64,000 nucleotides of DNA from Sphingopyxis alaskensis RB2256 (GTDB taxonomy: Bacteria; Pseudomonadota; Alphaproteobacteria; Sphingomonadales; Sphingomonadaceae), in the NCBI RefSeq assembly GCF_000013985.1, contig NC_008048.1, forward strand, positions 806,001 to 870,000, in the 5' to 3' direction. Below, piece by piece: positions 16,664 to 26,309 of the stretch (its first letter is position 1; each line of letters starts with the position of its first letter). Both the position numbers and the translations under genes were made by a program. The notes under the pieces are model-generated. The model was not told where the DNA came from. It saw nothing but the letters and a program-made list of their open reading frames with translations, and searched no databases.

Positions 16664-16917
16664 TTCTCCTGGAGCACGGTGCGGCCGCGATCCGGTCGGC
16701 GCCGGAGGACTCCCGATCGGTCCAAAGGTCAGGGAAAGTCAGCCCTGTGCAGCCCCCGGTTGGCAGCGCTCGGCCGACAGTTCGACCCGGCTCCTGCTCG
16801 CATCCCAAAGCCGGGCAGCCGCCGCAATCTTGTGCGCCGATTGAAAGAACCGGTGTAGAGGTTCGCACAGGCGGAGCATGTAGGACAGCGTTTTTTTGTG
16901 GTGTCCGCGTTGGGGTA
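16664..16917. other. Gene-free stretch before the IS1182-type element
   Basis: About 250 bases without a convincing gene or recognisable signal. A fragment of an older mobile element is possible. Confidence 0.4.
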
Positions 16918-16994
16918 TATTCTGTTGAAAAACTCGCCCTTGCGGAGGGGCTGAAGTCCTGATTCAACCTGAGGGTTATCGGGAGGATCAGCTG

Positions 16995-18638
16995 ATGATG
17001 GGCGAGCGAACGGTGATGCAGGAAGCGCTGTTCTACAGCTTCAGCATCGAGAACCACGTGCCTGCAGATCACCTGCTCCGGTCGATCGACCGGTTCGTCG
17101 ATCTGGGCGGCCTCCGCGAGCATCTGCGGCCCTATTACAGCGAGATGGGGCGCCCCTCGATCGATCCCGAGCTGATGAACCGGATGCTGATCATCGGCTA
17201 CTGCATGGGCATCCGTTCCGAGCGACGACTGTGCGAGGCGGTGCATCTCAACCTCGCCTACCGCTGGTTCTGCCGTTTAGGTCTCGAAGGTGCGGTGCCC
17301 GATCACTCGACCTTCTCAAAGAACCGCCACGGCCGGTTCCGCGATAGCGACCTACTGCGCCGACTGTTCGAGATGGCTGTCGAGCGCTGCATGGCCGAGG
17401 GGCTGGTCGGCGGAGAGGGCTTTGCAGTCGATGCGAGCCTCATCCGCGCCGATGTTCACCGGCAGCGTTCAGTAACAGGCGAGGAAGGCCTGCCGACCGA
17501 AGCGGCGGGACGCGCCGTGCGCGAGTATCTGGAAGTGCTCGACGATGCTGCCTTCGGCGGCGCGACGCCGGTGAGACACCCAAGCGGATCAACCTTACCG
17601 ACCCTGCGTCGCGCTGGACCGCGGCCACGCGCGAGGCGGCGTTCTACTCCTACAGCACCAACTAGCTGATCGACCTCGACCACGCTGTGATCGTCGATGT
17701 CGAAGCGACGACCTCGGTCCGCCAGGCCGAGATGACCGCCCAACGCAGGATGATCGAGCGAACGCAGGAGCGCTTCGGCATCTGGCCCGAGCGGCTAGAG
17801 CGCGATGACATGATATTGATCCACCGTGACGGAGGCGATTTTGGCCGAGTGCGAGGCGCGAGGAGCGGCGCGATGCGGGACATCGCGCCCGACGAGCAAC
17901 GTGGCAATCGGCAAAAATCGACCCGCCCCGGAGGGGTTGCCCCCTGAAGCCCGCCGGACAGCGGCGCGTCTCTGGACCGGGCAACCAGCCCGTCCTGCGA
18001 GACGCTTCTTGCCGACGAACTTCAGGGGGCAATCACGGTGGGTCAATATCATGTCATCGCGCTCTAGTGGCCGACGCGGCCTATGGCTCTGCGGCCAACC
18101 TGGCCTGGCTGGTCGAGGACAAGAGCATCGAGCCGCATATCCCGGTGTTCGACAAGTCTGCCCGCAACGATGGCAGCTTCGAGCGCGCCGACTTCGTCTA
18201 TGACCATAACAACGACAGCTACATCTGCCCCGGAGGTAATCGCCTGCGTCGCTCCAACCCCACTTCAGTTCGCCGCGCTCCGGCGTCGATAAGGACGGCT
18301 CGATCCGCTACCGTGCCCGTCAGCAGGACTGCCAGGACTGCACCTTCCGGCAGCGATGTACGCCCAACATGCCCGCTCGCAAGGTGACCCGCTCGATCCA
18401 CGAAGGCGCTCGCGATCTGGCTCGTAACATCGCCACGACCGACGCCTGTCTCGTCTCACGCCGGCAGCGGAAGAAGGTCGAGATGCTGTTTGCCCACCTA
18501 AAGCGCATCCTGAAGATGGATCGCTTGCGCCTGCGGGGTCCCAACGGAGCGAGAGACGAGTTCCACCTCGCCGCCGCAGCCCAAAACCTCCGGAAGATGG
18601 CGAAGATGACCCCGATGCGGAGGCTCGCCCTCGCCTGA
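16995..18638 (+). pseudogene. IS1182-family transposase, inactivated
   Basis: The N-terminal domain reads FYSFSIENHVPADHLLRSIDRFVD ... GRPSIDPELMNRMLIIGY, typical of the family, with the first catalytic Asp in GFAVDASLIRAD. The frame changes near 17570, a TAG at 17663-17665 replaces the Tyr codon in YSTNYLIDLDH, and a MITE-like element interrupts at 17795-18067. Another frame change lies between about 18240 and 18265. The C-terminal zinc-like CQDCTFRQRC and the EMLFAHLKRILKMDRLRLRG segment with the last acidic residue are still readable. With four lesions it cannot encode an active enzyme. Confidence 0.9.
17795..18067. mobile_element. MITE inserted in the IS1182 transposase
   Basis: The 265-bp interior is flanked by CTAG on both sides (17795-17798, 18064-18067). 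The ends are inverted repeats of about 31 bp with one mismatch, each starting AGAGCGCGATGACATGATAT. Removing the element and one CTAG rejoins the host codons as ERLVADAAYGS, the uninterrupted family sequence, so both boundaries are certain. An inner palindrome uses TTGCCCCCTGAAG and its complement. No transposase is encoded; the parent element is unknown. Confidence 0.9.
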
Positions 18639-18796
18639 TCGGGAGCGGGGTCCCGCTCGCCCCCAATCCGACCCGCCGCTCCGTCGTCGCAGAGGCCGAC
18701 TTCTTCAACAGAATAGGTCGTTTACCCGACATACGCCAACTTTCGCCAGGTCCGGCATGATGATGGCCTGCCTCCGGCCGGTCCGCGGCCGCCCCA

Positions 18797-19495
18797 TCAA
18801 ACGCTCTTGCCCGCGTCCAGCGCATAGCCCGCCGAGCGCACGGTGCGGATGATGTCGCTCGTTCCCGGCAGGTTGATCGCCTTGCGCAGCCGCCGGATAT
18901 GGACGTCGACCGTGCGCAGTTCGATGTCGCTGTCCTGGCCCCACACGCTGTCGAGCAATTGCCCGCGCGAAAAGACGCGGCCCGGATGTTCCATGAAATG
19001 CCTGAGCAGGCGGAACTCGGTCGGCCCCATCGTGACGACCTGACCGCCGCGGACGACCTTGTGCGCGACCGAATCGAGCTCGATGTCGGCATAGCTCAGC
19101 ATTTCGCCAGCGAGCGCCGGGCGCAGGCGGCGAAGCACCGCCGACACGCGCGCGACCAGTTCGCGCGGGCTGAACGGCTTGGTCACATAATCATCGGCGC
19201 CGGTTTCGAGCCCGCGGATGCGGTCCTCTTCCTCGCCGCGCGCGGTGAGCATGATGATCGGCACGTTCGCCGATTTGGGATTGCGGCGCAGGCGGCGGCA
19301 GACCTCGATGCCCGGCAGGCTCTCGATCATCCAGTCGAGCAGGACGATGTCGGGAACGCGCTCCTCGACCAGCACCAGCGCCTGCTCGCCATCGGGGGTC
19401 TGACGGACCGAAAAGCCCTCGCGCGCGAAATGCCAGACGATGAGTTCGGCGATCGCCTCGTCATCCTCGATCAGCAGCAGATCGGGCTGGGGCAT
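18797..19495 (-). CDS. phoB: Phosphate regulon response regulator PhoB
   Basis: A 232-residue OmpR-family activator of phosphate-starvation genes. The receiver domain has D11/D12, phospho-acceptor D54 in IVLLDWMIESLPG (the DWM is typical of PhoB) and the KPFSPRELVAR segment. The winged helix ends VDVHIRRLRKAINLPG and TVRSAGYALD, the PhoB signature. Its start overlaps the phoU stop as TGATG, so the two are translationally coupled. It should bind the Pho box found before pstS. No phoR gene is beside it; degenerate mobile DNA follows instead. Confidence 0.94.
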   Translation of the reverse strand: MPQPDLLLIEDDEAIAELIVWHFAREGFSVRQTPDGEQALVLVEERVPDIVLLDWMIESLPGIEVCRRLRRNPKSANVPIIMLTARGEEEDRIRGLETGADDYVTKPFSPRELVARVSAVLRRLRPALAGEMLSYADIELDSVAHKVVRGGQVVTMGPTEFRLLRHFMEHPGRVFSRGQLLDSVWGQDSDIELRTVDVHIRRLRKAINLPGTSDIIRTVRSAGYALDAGKSV

Positions 19496-20217
19496 CAGCC
19501 TTGCTCCTTCTCCGCCGCGGCGCTTTCCTCGGGGGTTTCCCCGCGCTCGCGCTCCTCCATATGTTCGCCGGTCACGACATAATAGACCATCTCGGCGATG
19601 TTGGTCGCATGGTCGCCCATCCGTTCGAGGTTCTTGGCGACGAACAGCAAATGCGCGCTTTCCGAAATATATTTCGGATTTTCCATCATGAAGGTGACGA
19701 GCGTGCGGAAGATGCTGTTGTAGAAATCGTCGACATTCTTGTCGCGCGCGGTCACCCGCACCGCCAGTTCGGCGTCGCGCGCCGCAAAGCTGTCGAGCGC
19801 GTCGTGGACCAGTTCGGCGACGATGTTCGACATCGACATCAGCACCGGGATCGCCTCGATCGAGCGCGTCTGGTCCATCAGCGCGACTCGCTTGGCGATA
19901 TTCTTGGCATAATCGCCGATGCGTTCGACGACCGAGACGATTTTCAGCGCCGCGATCATTTCGCGCAGATCGTCGGCCATCGGCGCGCGCAGCGCGATCG
20001 TCTGCACCGTCAGCTGTTCGACCTCGGCCTCGAGCGCGTCGATCTTCCTGTCGTCGCGCACGACCTGCGCCGCGAGGTCGAGGTCGCCCTTGCCCAGCGC
20101 CGTCATCGCCTGGAGCAGCGCCTGTTCGGCGCGACCGCCCATCTCGCTGATCAGCCCGCGCAGGCGGTTGAGGTCTTCGTCGAAGGCTTTGACCGTATGA
20201 TCGTTCGTTAATGCCAT
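19495..20217 (-). CDS. phoU: Phosphate transport accessory protein PhoU
   Basis: A 240-residue all-helical protein with two PhoU repeats. Metal-binding motifs of the form (E/D)xxxD are seen at VERIGDYAKNIAKR and LERMGDHATNIAE, one in each repeat. It links the Pst transporter to PhoR signalling and limits phosphate uptake. ATG 20217 follows AAAGGAACG; an in-frame start at 20238 is less favoured. The C terminus is an acidic, probably disordered tail. It lies 118 bases after pstB, with a palindromic repeat between. Confidence 0.94.
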   Translation of the reverse strand: MALTNDHTVKAFDEDLNRLRGLISEMGGRAEQALLQAMTALGKGDLDLAAQVVRDDRKIDALEAEVEQLTVQTIALRAPMADDLREMIAALKIVSVVERIGDYAKNIAKRVALMDQTRSIEAIPVLMSMSNIVAELVHDALDSFAARDAELAVRVTARDKNVDDFYNSIFRTLVTFMMENPKYISESAHLLFVAKNLERMGDHATNIAEMVYYVVTGEHMEERERGETPEESAAAEKEQG

Positions 20218-20245
20218 CGTTCGTTCCTTTGGGGTCAATTTCTAT

Positions 20246-20320
20246 CCCGTTCGCGTCGAGCGAAGTCGAGACGCCCCTCGGTCCTGCACCGCGTCTCGAC
20301 TACGCTCGACGCGAACGGGG
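20246..20320. repeat. Palindromic intergenic repeat, family A (copy 1)
   Basis: CCCGTTCGCGTCGAGCGAAG at the left returns as the complementary arm ending GCTCGACGCGAACGGG, about 29 bp per arm with a single mismatch. It lies between pstB and phoU. Other copies are at 23874, 27222 and 34817. Confidence 0.9.
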
Positions 20321-20335
20321 AAGGGGAGGCTCGCG

Positions 20336-21118
20336 TCAACCATAGCGACCCGTGATATAATCCTTGGTGCGTTCCTGCTTCGGGTTGGTGAATATGTCGG
20401 TGGTCTTGCCATATTCGACCAACGTCCCGAGGTGGAAAAAGGCGGTGCGCTGCGACACGCGCGCCGCCTGCTGCATGTTATGCGTGACGATCACGATAGC
20501 ATATTTGCCGCGCAGTTCGTGGATCAGCTCCTCGATCTTTGCGGTTGCGATCGGGTCGAGCGCCGAGCAGGGTTCGTCCATCAAAATGACTTCGGGATCG
20601 ACCGCGATCGCGCGCGCGATGCACAGGCGCTGCTGCTGGCCCCCCGACAAGGCGGTGCCGCTTTCATTGAGGCGGTCCTTGACCTCGTCCCACAGCCCGG
20701 CGCGCACCAGCGCGCGCTCGACGACGACGTCGAGGTCGGCCTTCGACGGCGCCAGCCCGTGGATGCGCGGGCCATAGCCGACATTGTCATAGATCGACTT
20801 GGGAAAGGGGTTCGGTTTCTGGAACACCATGCCGACGCGCGCGCGCAACTGCACCACGTCCATCGACGGCGCATAAATATCCTCGCCGTCGAGTTCGATC
20901 TTGCCCGTCACCTTCGCGCTGGCGACCGTATCGTTCATGCGGTTCAAGGACCGCAGGAAGGTCGATTTGCCGCATCCCGACGGGCCGATGAAGGCGGTGA
21001 CCAGATCGGTGCCGACGTCGATCGACACATTGTTGATCGCCTGTTTGTCGCCATAAAAGACGTTGACGCCCTGCGCCCGCATCTTGGGATCGGTGATGGT
21101 AAGATCGTCGTTTGTCAT
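20336..21118 (-). CDS. pstB: Phosphate ABC transporter ATP-binding protein PstB
   Basis: A 260-residue ATPase of the high-affinity phosphate importer. Walker A is GPSGCGKST, the Q loop is [17 protein letters not shown], the ABC signature is LSGGQQQR and Walker B is [13 protein letters not shown], ending with the switch His in VTHNM. The start [16 protein letters not shown] (21118) was chosen because upstream in-frame residues are not family-like; a later ATG ([11 protein letters not shown]) is also possible. It pairs with PstA and PstC, encoded just upstream. Confidence 0.95.
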   Translation of the reverse strand: MTNDDLTITDPKMRAQGVNVFYGDKQAINNVSIDVGTDLVTAFIGPSGCGKSTFLRSLNRMNDTVASAKVTGKIELDGEDIYAPSMDVVQLRARVGMVFQKPNPFPKSIYDNVGYGPRIHGLAPSKADLDVVVERALVRAGLWDEVKDRLNESGTALSGGQQQRLCIARAIAVDPEVILMDEPCSALDPIATAKIEELIHELRGKYAIVIVTHNMQQAARVSQRTAFFHLGTLVEYGKTTDIFTNPKQERTKDYITGRYG

Positions 21119-21134
21119 GGTTGGGGGGTCATTT

Positions 21135-22391
21135 TCACCAGCGTTTTTCGAACTTGTTGCGAAGATAGATCGCAAAGGCGTTCATCGACAGCAGGACAAT
21201 CAGCAGCACGATGATCGCGGCGGAGGTTTTCTCGACAAAGCCGCGATCGACTTCGTCCGACCAGAGGAATATCTGCATCGGCAGCACGGTCGAGGGCGAA
21301 CAGATGCCGCCCGGCACGTCGCCGATAAAGGCGCGCATCCCGATGAGCAGCAGCGGCGCCGTCTCGCCCAGCGCGCGCGCCATGCCGATGATCGTGCCGG
21401 TGAGGATGCCGGGGAGGGCAAGCGGCAGGACGTGGTGGAACACGACCTGCACCGGACTGGCGCCGACGCCCAGCGCGGCATCGCGGATCGACGGCGGCAC
21501 CGATTTGATCGCGTTGCGGCTGGCGATCACGATCACCGGCATCGTCATCAGCGCGAGCGTCAGCCCGCCGACGAGCGGGCTCGCCTGACAGATGCCGAAC
21601 CAGTTGATGAACACCGCGAGCGCGAGCAGGCCAAAGATGATCGAGGGCACCGCGGCCAGATTGTTGATCGACACTTCGATGAGGTCGGTCCACCGGTTCT
21701 TGGGTGCATATTCTTCCAGATAGAGCGCCGCGAGCACCCCGGTCGGGAAAGCAATCAGGAAGGCGATGAAGATCGTCAGCACCGATCCCTTGAGCGCGCC
21801 CCAGATGCCCGCGACCGCGGGGTCGGTCGCATCGGCGTTCCTGAAGAAGGGCCAGTGGATGCCGGTCGACAGCCTGCCGTCCCTTTCCAGCGCGTCGACC
21901 CGCGCGCCCAGTTCGCCGCGCGCGCCTTCCTTCGCCATGATGTCGACTTCGGACGCCGCGGGCAGTTCGAACACGCTTTTGCCGTTCAGCAGCTCGGGGT
22001 CGGCCTTGATCGCGCTGCGCACCTCTTTCCAGGCGTTTTCGGAGATCAGCTTCGACCCGTCCTCGCCCAGCGCCTCGTCGGCGGCAAAGGCGACGATATC
22101 GGCCAGCCCCGCGCCTGCGATCAGCTGGTCGGCGTCGGGATCGTCCAGCCGCGATGCGTCGATTGTGAGCGGCGTCGCCTTGAAGTCGATCGGCACCGAA
22201 ACATGCGTATAGGTAAAGCCGCGCGCGCCGTTGCCGACCATCACGAACAGCAGAAACGCCAGGAACGCGCCCGACAGCAGCACCGCCGCCAGCCCGATCG
22301 CCTTGAACCGGCGTTCGGCGGCATAGCGGCCCGCGATGCGTTTCTGCATCGCCGCGGCTTTCCAGTCGGTCGGGGCGGTGTCTCTATTCAT
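21135..22391 (-). CDS. pstA: Phosphate ABC transporter permease PstA
   Basis: A 418-residue permease, longer than the ~300 of E. coli because of a periplasmic domain of about 140 residues between the first membrane span (about 30-53) and the rest. That extended form is known from alphaproteobacteria. The transport core shows [30 protein letters not shown] and the EAA-like loop in [21 protein letters not shown]. Its start overlaps the pstC stop by 8 bases, so translation is coupled. Confidence 0.94.
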   Translation of the reverse strand: MNRDTAPTDWKAAAMQKRIAGRYAAERRFKAIGLAAVLLSGAFLAFLLFVMVGNGARGFTYTHVSVPIDFKATPLTIDASRLDDPDADQLIAGAGLADIVAFAADEALGEDGSKLISENAWKEVRSAIKADPELLNGKSVFELPAASEVDIMAKEGARGELGARVDALERDGRLSTGIHWPFFRNADATDPAVAGIWGALKGSVLTIFIAFLIAFPTGVLAALYLEEYAPKNRWTDLIEVSINNLAAVPSIIFGLLALAVFINWFGICQASPLVGGLTLALMTMPVIVIASRNAIKSVPPSIRDAALGVGASPVQVVFHHVLPLALPGILTGTIIGMARALGETAPLLLIGMRAFIGDVPGGICSPSTVLPMQIFLWSDEVDRGFVEKTSAAIIVLLIVLLSMNAFAIYLRNKFEKRW

Positions 22392-23760
22392 AAGCTTCGC
22401 GATACTTTTTCACGATCCGCAGCGCGGCGATGTTGAGCAGCAGGGTGACGATGAACAGCACAAGGCCAAGCGCAAAGGCGGCGAGCGTCTTGGCGCTGTC
22501 GAACTCCTGATCGCCGGTCAGCAGCTTGACGATCTGCGCGGTCACCGTGGTGACGCTGGCAAAGGGGTTGGCGGTCAGGTTCGCCGACAGGCCCGCGGCC
22601 ATCACGACGATCATCGTCTCGCCGATCGCGCGGCTGACCGCGAGCAAAATGCCGCCCATCACGCCGGGCAGCGCGGCGGGGATCAGCACCTGGCGGATCG
22701 TCTCGTTCGGCGTGGCGCCCAGCGCCAGCGATCCGTCGCGCATCGCCTGCGGCACCGCGTTGATGCTGTCGTCGGCCATCGACGAGACGAAGGGGATGAT
22801 CATCACGCCCATCACGATGCCCGCCGCCAGCGCGCTTTCGGTCGAGGCGTTGGGGATGCCCAGCATCACTGCGAAGTTGCGCAAGGCGGGCGCCACCGTC
22901 AGCGCGGCGAAATAGCCGTAGACGACCGTCGGCACGCCCGCGAGGATCTCGAGGATCGGCTTGACCCAGCGGCGCACCGCGGGAGCGGCATATTGGGTCA
23001 GATACACGGCGGTCATCATCCCGATCGGGATCGCGACGATCATCGCGATGATCGCGCCGATCAGCACCGTGCCCCAGAACAAGGGAATGCCGCCGAAGGT
23101 ATCGGGCTGCGGTGCGCCGCTCTGCGGGGCCCAGGTCGTGCCGAACAGCAGCTCGGCGGGCGAGACGAGGCGGAAGAAGCGGATCGATTCGAAGAGCAGC
23201 GACAGCACGATGCCAAAGGTCGTCAGGATCGCGACGAGCGACGCGAGCAGCAGCACCAGCATGACGATCCGCTCGACCCGCGTTCGCGCCCGGAAATCGG
23301 GCTTGATGCGCGTGAAGGCATAGAGCCCGCCCGCCAGCGCCAGCGCCAGCATCGCCGCGATGCCGATCCACGCATATTTGCGGCTCGCGTCGGCATAGGG
23401 TTTGACCAGCGGTTCGGCGGCGGGCAGGCGCACGTCGGCGGCGCGCCCCTGCGCCACGTCGCGCGCGTCGGACAGGATCGCCCCGCGCTCGAACCCGAAA
23501 CTTGGCAGGCCCTGCGCCGCTTCGCTCGCCAGCACCTGATTGGTGATCAGCGCGGGCGACACCGACGACCAGACGGCGAGGAAAATCGCCGCGGGCGCAA
23601 ACAGCCACAGCGCGACATACCAGCCATGATATTGCGGCCGCGAATGCAGCTTCGTCCCCGCGCGCCCCGCGAGCAGGTTCGACCGCGCGCGCCCGGCCAG
23701 CCAGCCGATCAGCGCAAGGCCCGCAATCAACAGCAAGAGGGCGGCGGCGTTGAAGGTCAC
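22384..23760 (-). CDS. pstC: Phosphate ABC transporter permease PstC
   Basis: A 458-residue permease starting with GTG (MTFNAAALLLLIAGLALIGWL) after GGGGAC. An extra N-terminal helix and a periplasmic region (about 60-140) precede the transport domain. That domain carries FGGIPLFWGTVLIGAIIAMIVAIPIG, LEILAGVPTVVYG and the EAA loop GVMGGILLAVSRAIGETM. Like PstA it is of the enlarged alphaproteobacterial type. It is followed by pstA with an 8-base overlap. The 312-base gap to pstS contains a family A repeat. Confidence 0.94.
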   Translation of the reverse strand: MTFNAAALLLLIAGLALIGWLAGRARSNLLAGRAGTKLHSRPQYHGWYVALWLFAPAAIFLAVWSSVSPALITNQVLASEAAQGLPSFGFERGAILSDARDVAQGRAADVRLPAAEPLVKPYADASRKYAWIGIAAMLALALAGGLYAFTRIKPDFRARTRVERIVMLVLLLASLVAILTTFGIVLSLLFESIRFFRLVSPAELLFGTTWAPQSGAPQPDTFGGIPLFWGTVLIGAIIAMIVAIPIGMMTAVYLTQYAAPAVRRWVKPILEILAGVPTVVYGYFAALTVAPALRNFAVMLGIPNASTESALAAGIVMGVMIIPFVSSMADDSINAVPQAMRDGSLALGATPNETIRQVLIPAALPGVMGGILLAVSRAIGETMIVVMAAGLSANLTANPFASVTTVTAQIVKLLTGDQEFDSAKTLAAFALGLVLFIVTLLLNIAALRIVKKYREAYE

Positions 23761-23873
23761 TTATGTCCCCGTATCGCGTCTAGGCTCGTCGTCGCCATCC
23801 CAAAGCGGGGCGGCGTGGCAATTTGATGACTCTGCGTCATAATCTTTGTCGTCGCCCAAATCGAACCCCGTTT

Positions 23874-23983
23874 CCCGTTCGCATCGAGCGCCCACTTTCC
23901 GTTCGCATCGAGCGAAGTCGAGATGCCCCTCGACCTTGCGCTGCCCCGATGGGCATCTCGACTTCGCTCGATGCGAGCGGGAT
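23874..23983. repeat. Palindromic intergenic repeat, family A (copy 2)
   Basis: The main palindrome pairs TTCGCATCGAGCGAAGTCGAG with its complement ending CTCGATGCGAGCGG. A partial duplicate of the left arm (CCCGTTCGCATCGAGCG) precedes it, so the copy looks rearranged. It lies in the pstS-pstC gap, where a hairpin could limit transcription into pstC. Confidence 0.85.
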
Positions 23984-24072
23984 TGAATGGTCCCGAACGG
24001 GAGAAGGGAGGGAAAGAGTAAAACCGGCGGCCGGACCGGACAGACCCGCCCCGGCCGCCTGCATGAGCAACC

Positions 24073-25134
24073 TTATTTCAGCTCGCTGCCATCCAGCGGG
24101 GTCATCGCGGTGCCCGCGGCGCGCGCCTTGTCGGCGATGGCCTTGGGCGACACGATCAGCCCCTTGGCGTTCAGATACCCGCCGTCGGCCGCGCCCTTCA
24201 GGAACTCGGCGACATATTCGGCGAGGCCGGGGACAACGCCGACATGCGCCTTCTTCACATAGATGAACAGCGGGCGCGAACCGGGGTAGCTGCCATCGGC
24301 GATCGCCGCGTAAGTGGGCGCGACGCCCTGGATCGGCACCGCCTTGATCTTGTCCTTGTTCGCATCGAGATAGGAAAAGCCGAAGATGCCAAGGCTGGTC
24401 GGGTTCTTGTCGAGCTTCGAGATGATGAGGTTATCATTCTCGCCCTGCTCGACATAATAGGGCGAACCGCGCAGCGTGGTGCAGGTCGCTTCATGTTCGT
24501 CGGCGTTGCTGGCCTTCAGCGCCTTCATTTCGGGGTTCGCGTCGCATCCGCGGCCCAGGATCAGCTCCTTGAACGCATCATAGGTGCCGCTGGTCGACGG
24601 CGGACCAAAGACCGAGATCGCGACCGCGGGCAGCGCGGGGTTGACGTCTTTCCACGTCTTCGCGGTGTTCGGCTTGCCATAGGGGTTGGCGGCGAGCGCC
24701 TTATAGACATCTTCTTCGGTCAGCTTGAAACCGGGGCCGCGTGTCGCTTCGCCCAGCGCGATGCCGTCGATGCCGATCTGGATTTCGACGATGTCCTTCA
24801 CGCCATTGGCGACGCAGGTGTCGAACTCCTTTTTCTTGATGCGGCGCGATGCGTTCGCGATGTCGGGCGTGTCGCCGCCGACGCCGGCGCAGAACCGCTC
24901 GAACCCGCCGCCGGTGCCGGTCGAATCGATCTTCGGCGTCTTGTTGCCCGTCGCTTCGGCGAACTTCTCGCCGACCGCGGTGGCAAAGGGATAGACGGTG
25001 GAGGAGCCGACCGCGCTGATATAATCGCGCGCGCCGCCACCCGAAGACGCCTGATCCTGGCACGCGGAAAGCGCCAGCGCGCACGTCGCGGCGCCAGCGA
25101 CGCCAAGCATCTTGGGAGCGAATGTCTTGAACAT
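24073..25134 (-). CDS. pstS: Phosphate-binding protein PstS
   Basis: A 353-residue periplasmic binding protein. ATG 25134 gives a lipoprotein-like signal peptide with LALSAC; an in-frame start at 25203 would bury it. Phosphate-contacting segments are ISAVGSSTVYPF, DSTGTGGGFERFC and, later, FGPPSTSGTYDAF. It captures phosphate for PstCA-B and is first in the operon pstS-C-A-B-phoU-phoB, preceded by a multi-unit Pho box. This type (IDSTGTGGGF) is common in Alphaproteobacteria and marine bacteria. Confidence 0.95.
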   Translation of the reverse strand: MFKTFAPKMLGVAGAATCALALSACQDQASSGGGARDYISAVGSSTVYPFATAVGEKFAEATGNKTPKIDSTGTGGGFERFCAGVGGDTPDIANASRRIKKKEFDTCVANGVKDIVEIQIGIDGIALGEATRGPGFKLTEEDVYKALAANPYGKPNTAKTWKDVNPALPAVAISVFGPPSTSGTYDAFKELILGRGCDANPEMKALKASNADEHEATCTTLRGSPYYVEQGENDNLIISKLDKNPTSLGIFGFSYLDANKDKIKAVPIQGVAPTYAAIADGSYPGSRPLFIYVKKAHVGVVPGLAEYVAEFLKGAADGGYLNAKGLIVSPKAIADKARAAGTAMTPLDGSELK

Positions 25135-25213
25135 GAAAAAGTCCTGTCGGGGGTCGTTACCGAACCAAGCCGCCACCCCCGCGGCGACTCGCTGAGCGCC
25201 CAATGGGGGTTTT

Positions 25214-25257
25214 GTGTGACGTGTTTGTGACAGGGAGTGTCATGGAAGTGTCATGGA
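25214..25257 (-). promoter_or_regulatory. Tandem Pho box of pstS
   Basis: Four consecutive 11-base units read on the + strand: GTGTGACGTGT, TTGTGACAGGG, AGTGTCATGGA, AGTGTCATGGA. On the - strand this gives CTGTCAC and ACGTCAC separated by four bases, the classic PhoB half-site spacing, plus two further half-sites. The block lies 80 bases before the pstS start. Confidence 0.85.
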
Positions 25258-25275
25258 ACGCCTGTTCGCTTACAC

Positions 25276-26196
25276 TCAATCTCCGGGGCTTTCGTCTGTT
25301 TCATACACTTTTTGAAGGTAGTAGAAGCGAGGGACGTACTCCCCGCTGCTGTCCAACTCGGAAGTGACAATAACATCCGCAATCACTTCTGACTTTTCAA
25401 AGAGATCCTCGCCATTGATATGGGGCGCTAGATGCAAAGGCCGACGGTGCGGAAATACCTCTTCGATGGTTGCGGCCCAAGCCTTGTTCTTGTCCAAATC
25501 GTGAGCCCGGAAATGAACAGTCACGCGCTCCAGTTCTTCCGTCTCGGTCGGCGGTTCGTACTGAGCGAGATCGACCTCCGACGGCATCGCCTCGATCGCC
25601 TCCTGCGAAATTTCGGTACCGGCGACTTTCACCGCAGTCGCCTTGTGGCGCTTTGCCGGTTCTAAGAAGTCCGCCGATGCTTTCATTACGGAGCGCTTGT
25701 GCTTTCTTAGCGTCCGCTCGATGGCCTCTTCAAGGTGCTCTTCTGTGACAGATGCTCGGTCTGCCGCTTCCTTTAAAAGCCGTTCCCGCTCTTGATCCAA
25801 GGCTTTTTCTTTTTTTCCAGGGAAAATTTTGGTTCGAACCCAATCGATACCCCATATGGCGATAAGCAGGACGAGGACCGACACTACGGAATCGTAAGTA
25901 TCTGGTACATTTACGCCAAAAAGGGTGTTCAGAATGTCTGGCACGTCTTGTCCAAGCTCCGTGGCATATGCTGCCACAACTAGGGCCTCTAGGTTCGTCC
26001 TGAGTGGGCTGTCTTGCGATACCGCGCGTACCGATACAACGGGCTTTTCCAAGGTAAGGTTCGGGAACAGTTCTTCCAAGACGGAAAGCGCTTCACGAAC
26101 TAATTTATCTTGGGCAACCAAACTCTTTGCGACTTCGGAAACGCTCGCTCGGCCATCAAAATCGTACGTTACCGAATGTGGAATTACGATGTCCAT
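25276..26196 (-). CDS. Hypothetical membrane protein, probably acquired
   Basis: I do not recognise it. The product has 306 residues: a soluble N-terminal part (1-100), one membrane span at about 103-120 (VVSVLVLLIAIWGIDWV), a charged helical stretch at 123-175 (KKEKALDQERERLLKEAADR), likely a coiled coil, and a C-terminal alpha/beta part rich in acidic residues. No catalytic motif stands out. The region is clearly lower in GC than its neighbours and codons are less biased, which suggests transfer. It occupies the place upstream of pstS where many relatives carry phoR. Confidence 0.7.
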   Translation of the reverse strand: MDIVIPHSVTYDFDGRASVSEVAKSLVAQDKLVREALSVLEELFPNLTLEKPVVSVRAVSQDSPLRTNLEALVVAAYATELGQDVPDILNTLFGVNVPDTYDSVVSVLVLLIAIWGIDWVRTKIFPGKKEKALDQERERLLKEAADRASVTEEHLEEAIERTLRKHKRSVMKASADFLEPAKRHKATAVKVAGTEISQEAIEAMPSEVDLAQYEPPTETEELERVTVHFRAHDLDKNKAWAATIEEVFPHRRPLHLAPHINGEDLFEKSEVIADVIVTSELDSSGEYVPRFYYLQKVYETDESPGD

Positions 26197-26309
26197 GAAA
26201 ACCCCCGATATTCAGGAGAATAATTAGGCACGAATTATCGTAAGTGTCAAAAAATCCCGCCCATTTTGAATAGATGGCCTCAGAAAACTTCATAGGAACA
26301 GCGATAAAA

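Larger units (their letters stand above)
16918..18715 (+). mobile_element. Degenerate IS1182-type element
   Basis: The ends match as imperfect inverted repeats: TATTCTGTTGAAAAACTCG at 16918 and, reversed, TATTCTGTTGAAGAAGTCG ending at 18715. Inside is one broken transposase gene of the IS1182 type. A MITE-like insertion sits within it at 17795-18067. The element lies between sodC and phoB. Confidence 0.82.

Noticed and set aside
17799..18052. Open frame inside the MITE
   Set aside because: It runs from one inverted repeat nearly to the other and has no family resemblance, so it is probably a by-product of composition.
20246..20320. Possible terminator between pstB and phoU
   Set aside because: The hairpin is a member of repeat family A present at four sites and lacks a T tract, so I recorded it as a repeat.
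21063..23826. Long + strand frames opposite pstA and pstC
   Set aside because: Shadow frames rich in Arg, His, Gln and Asp; the opposite strand holds recognisable permeases.
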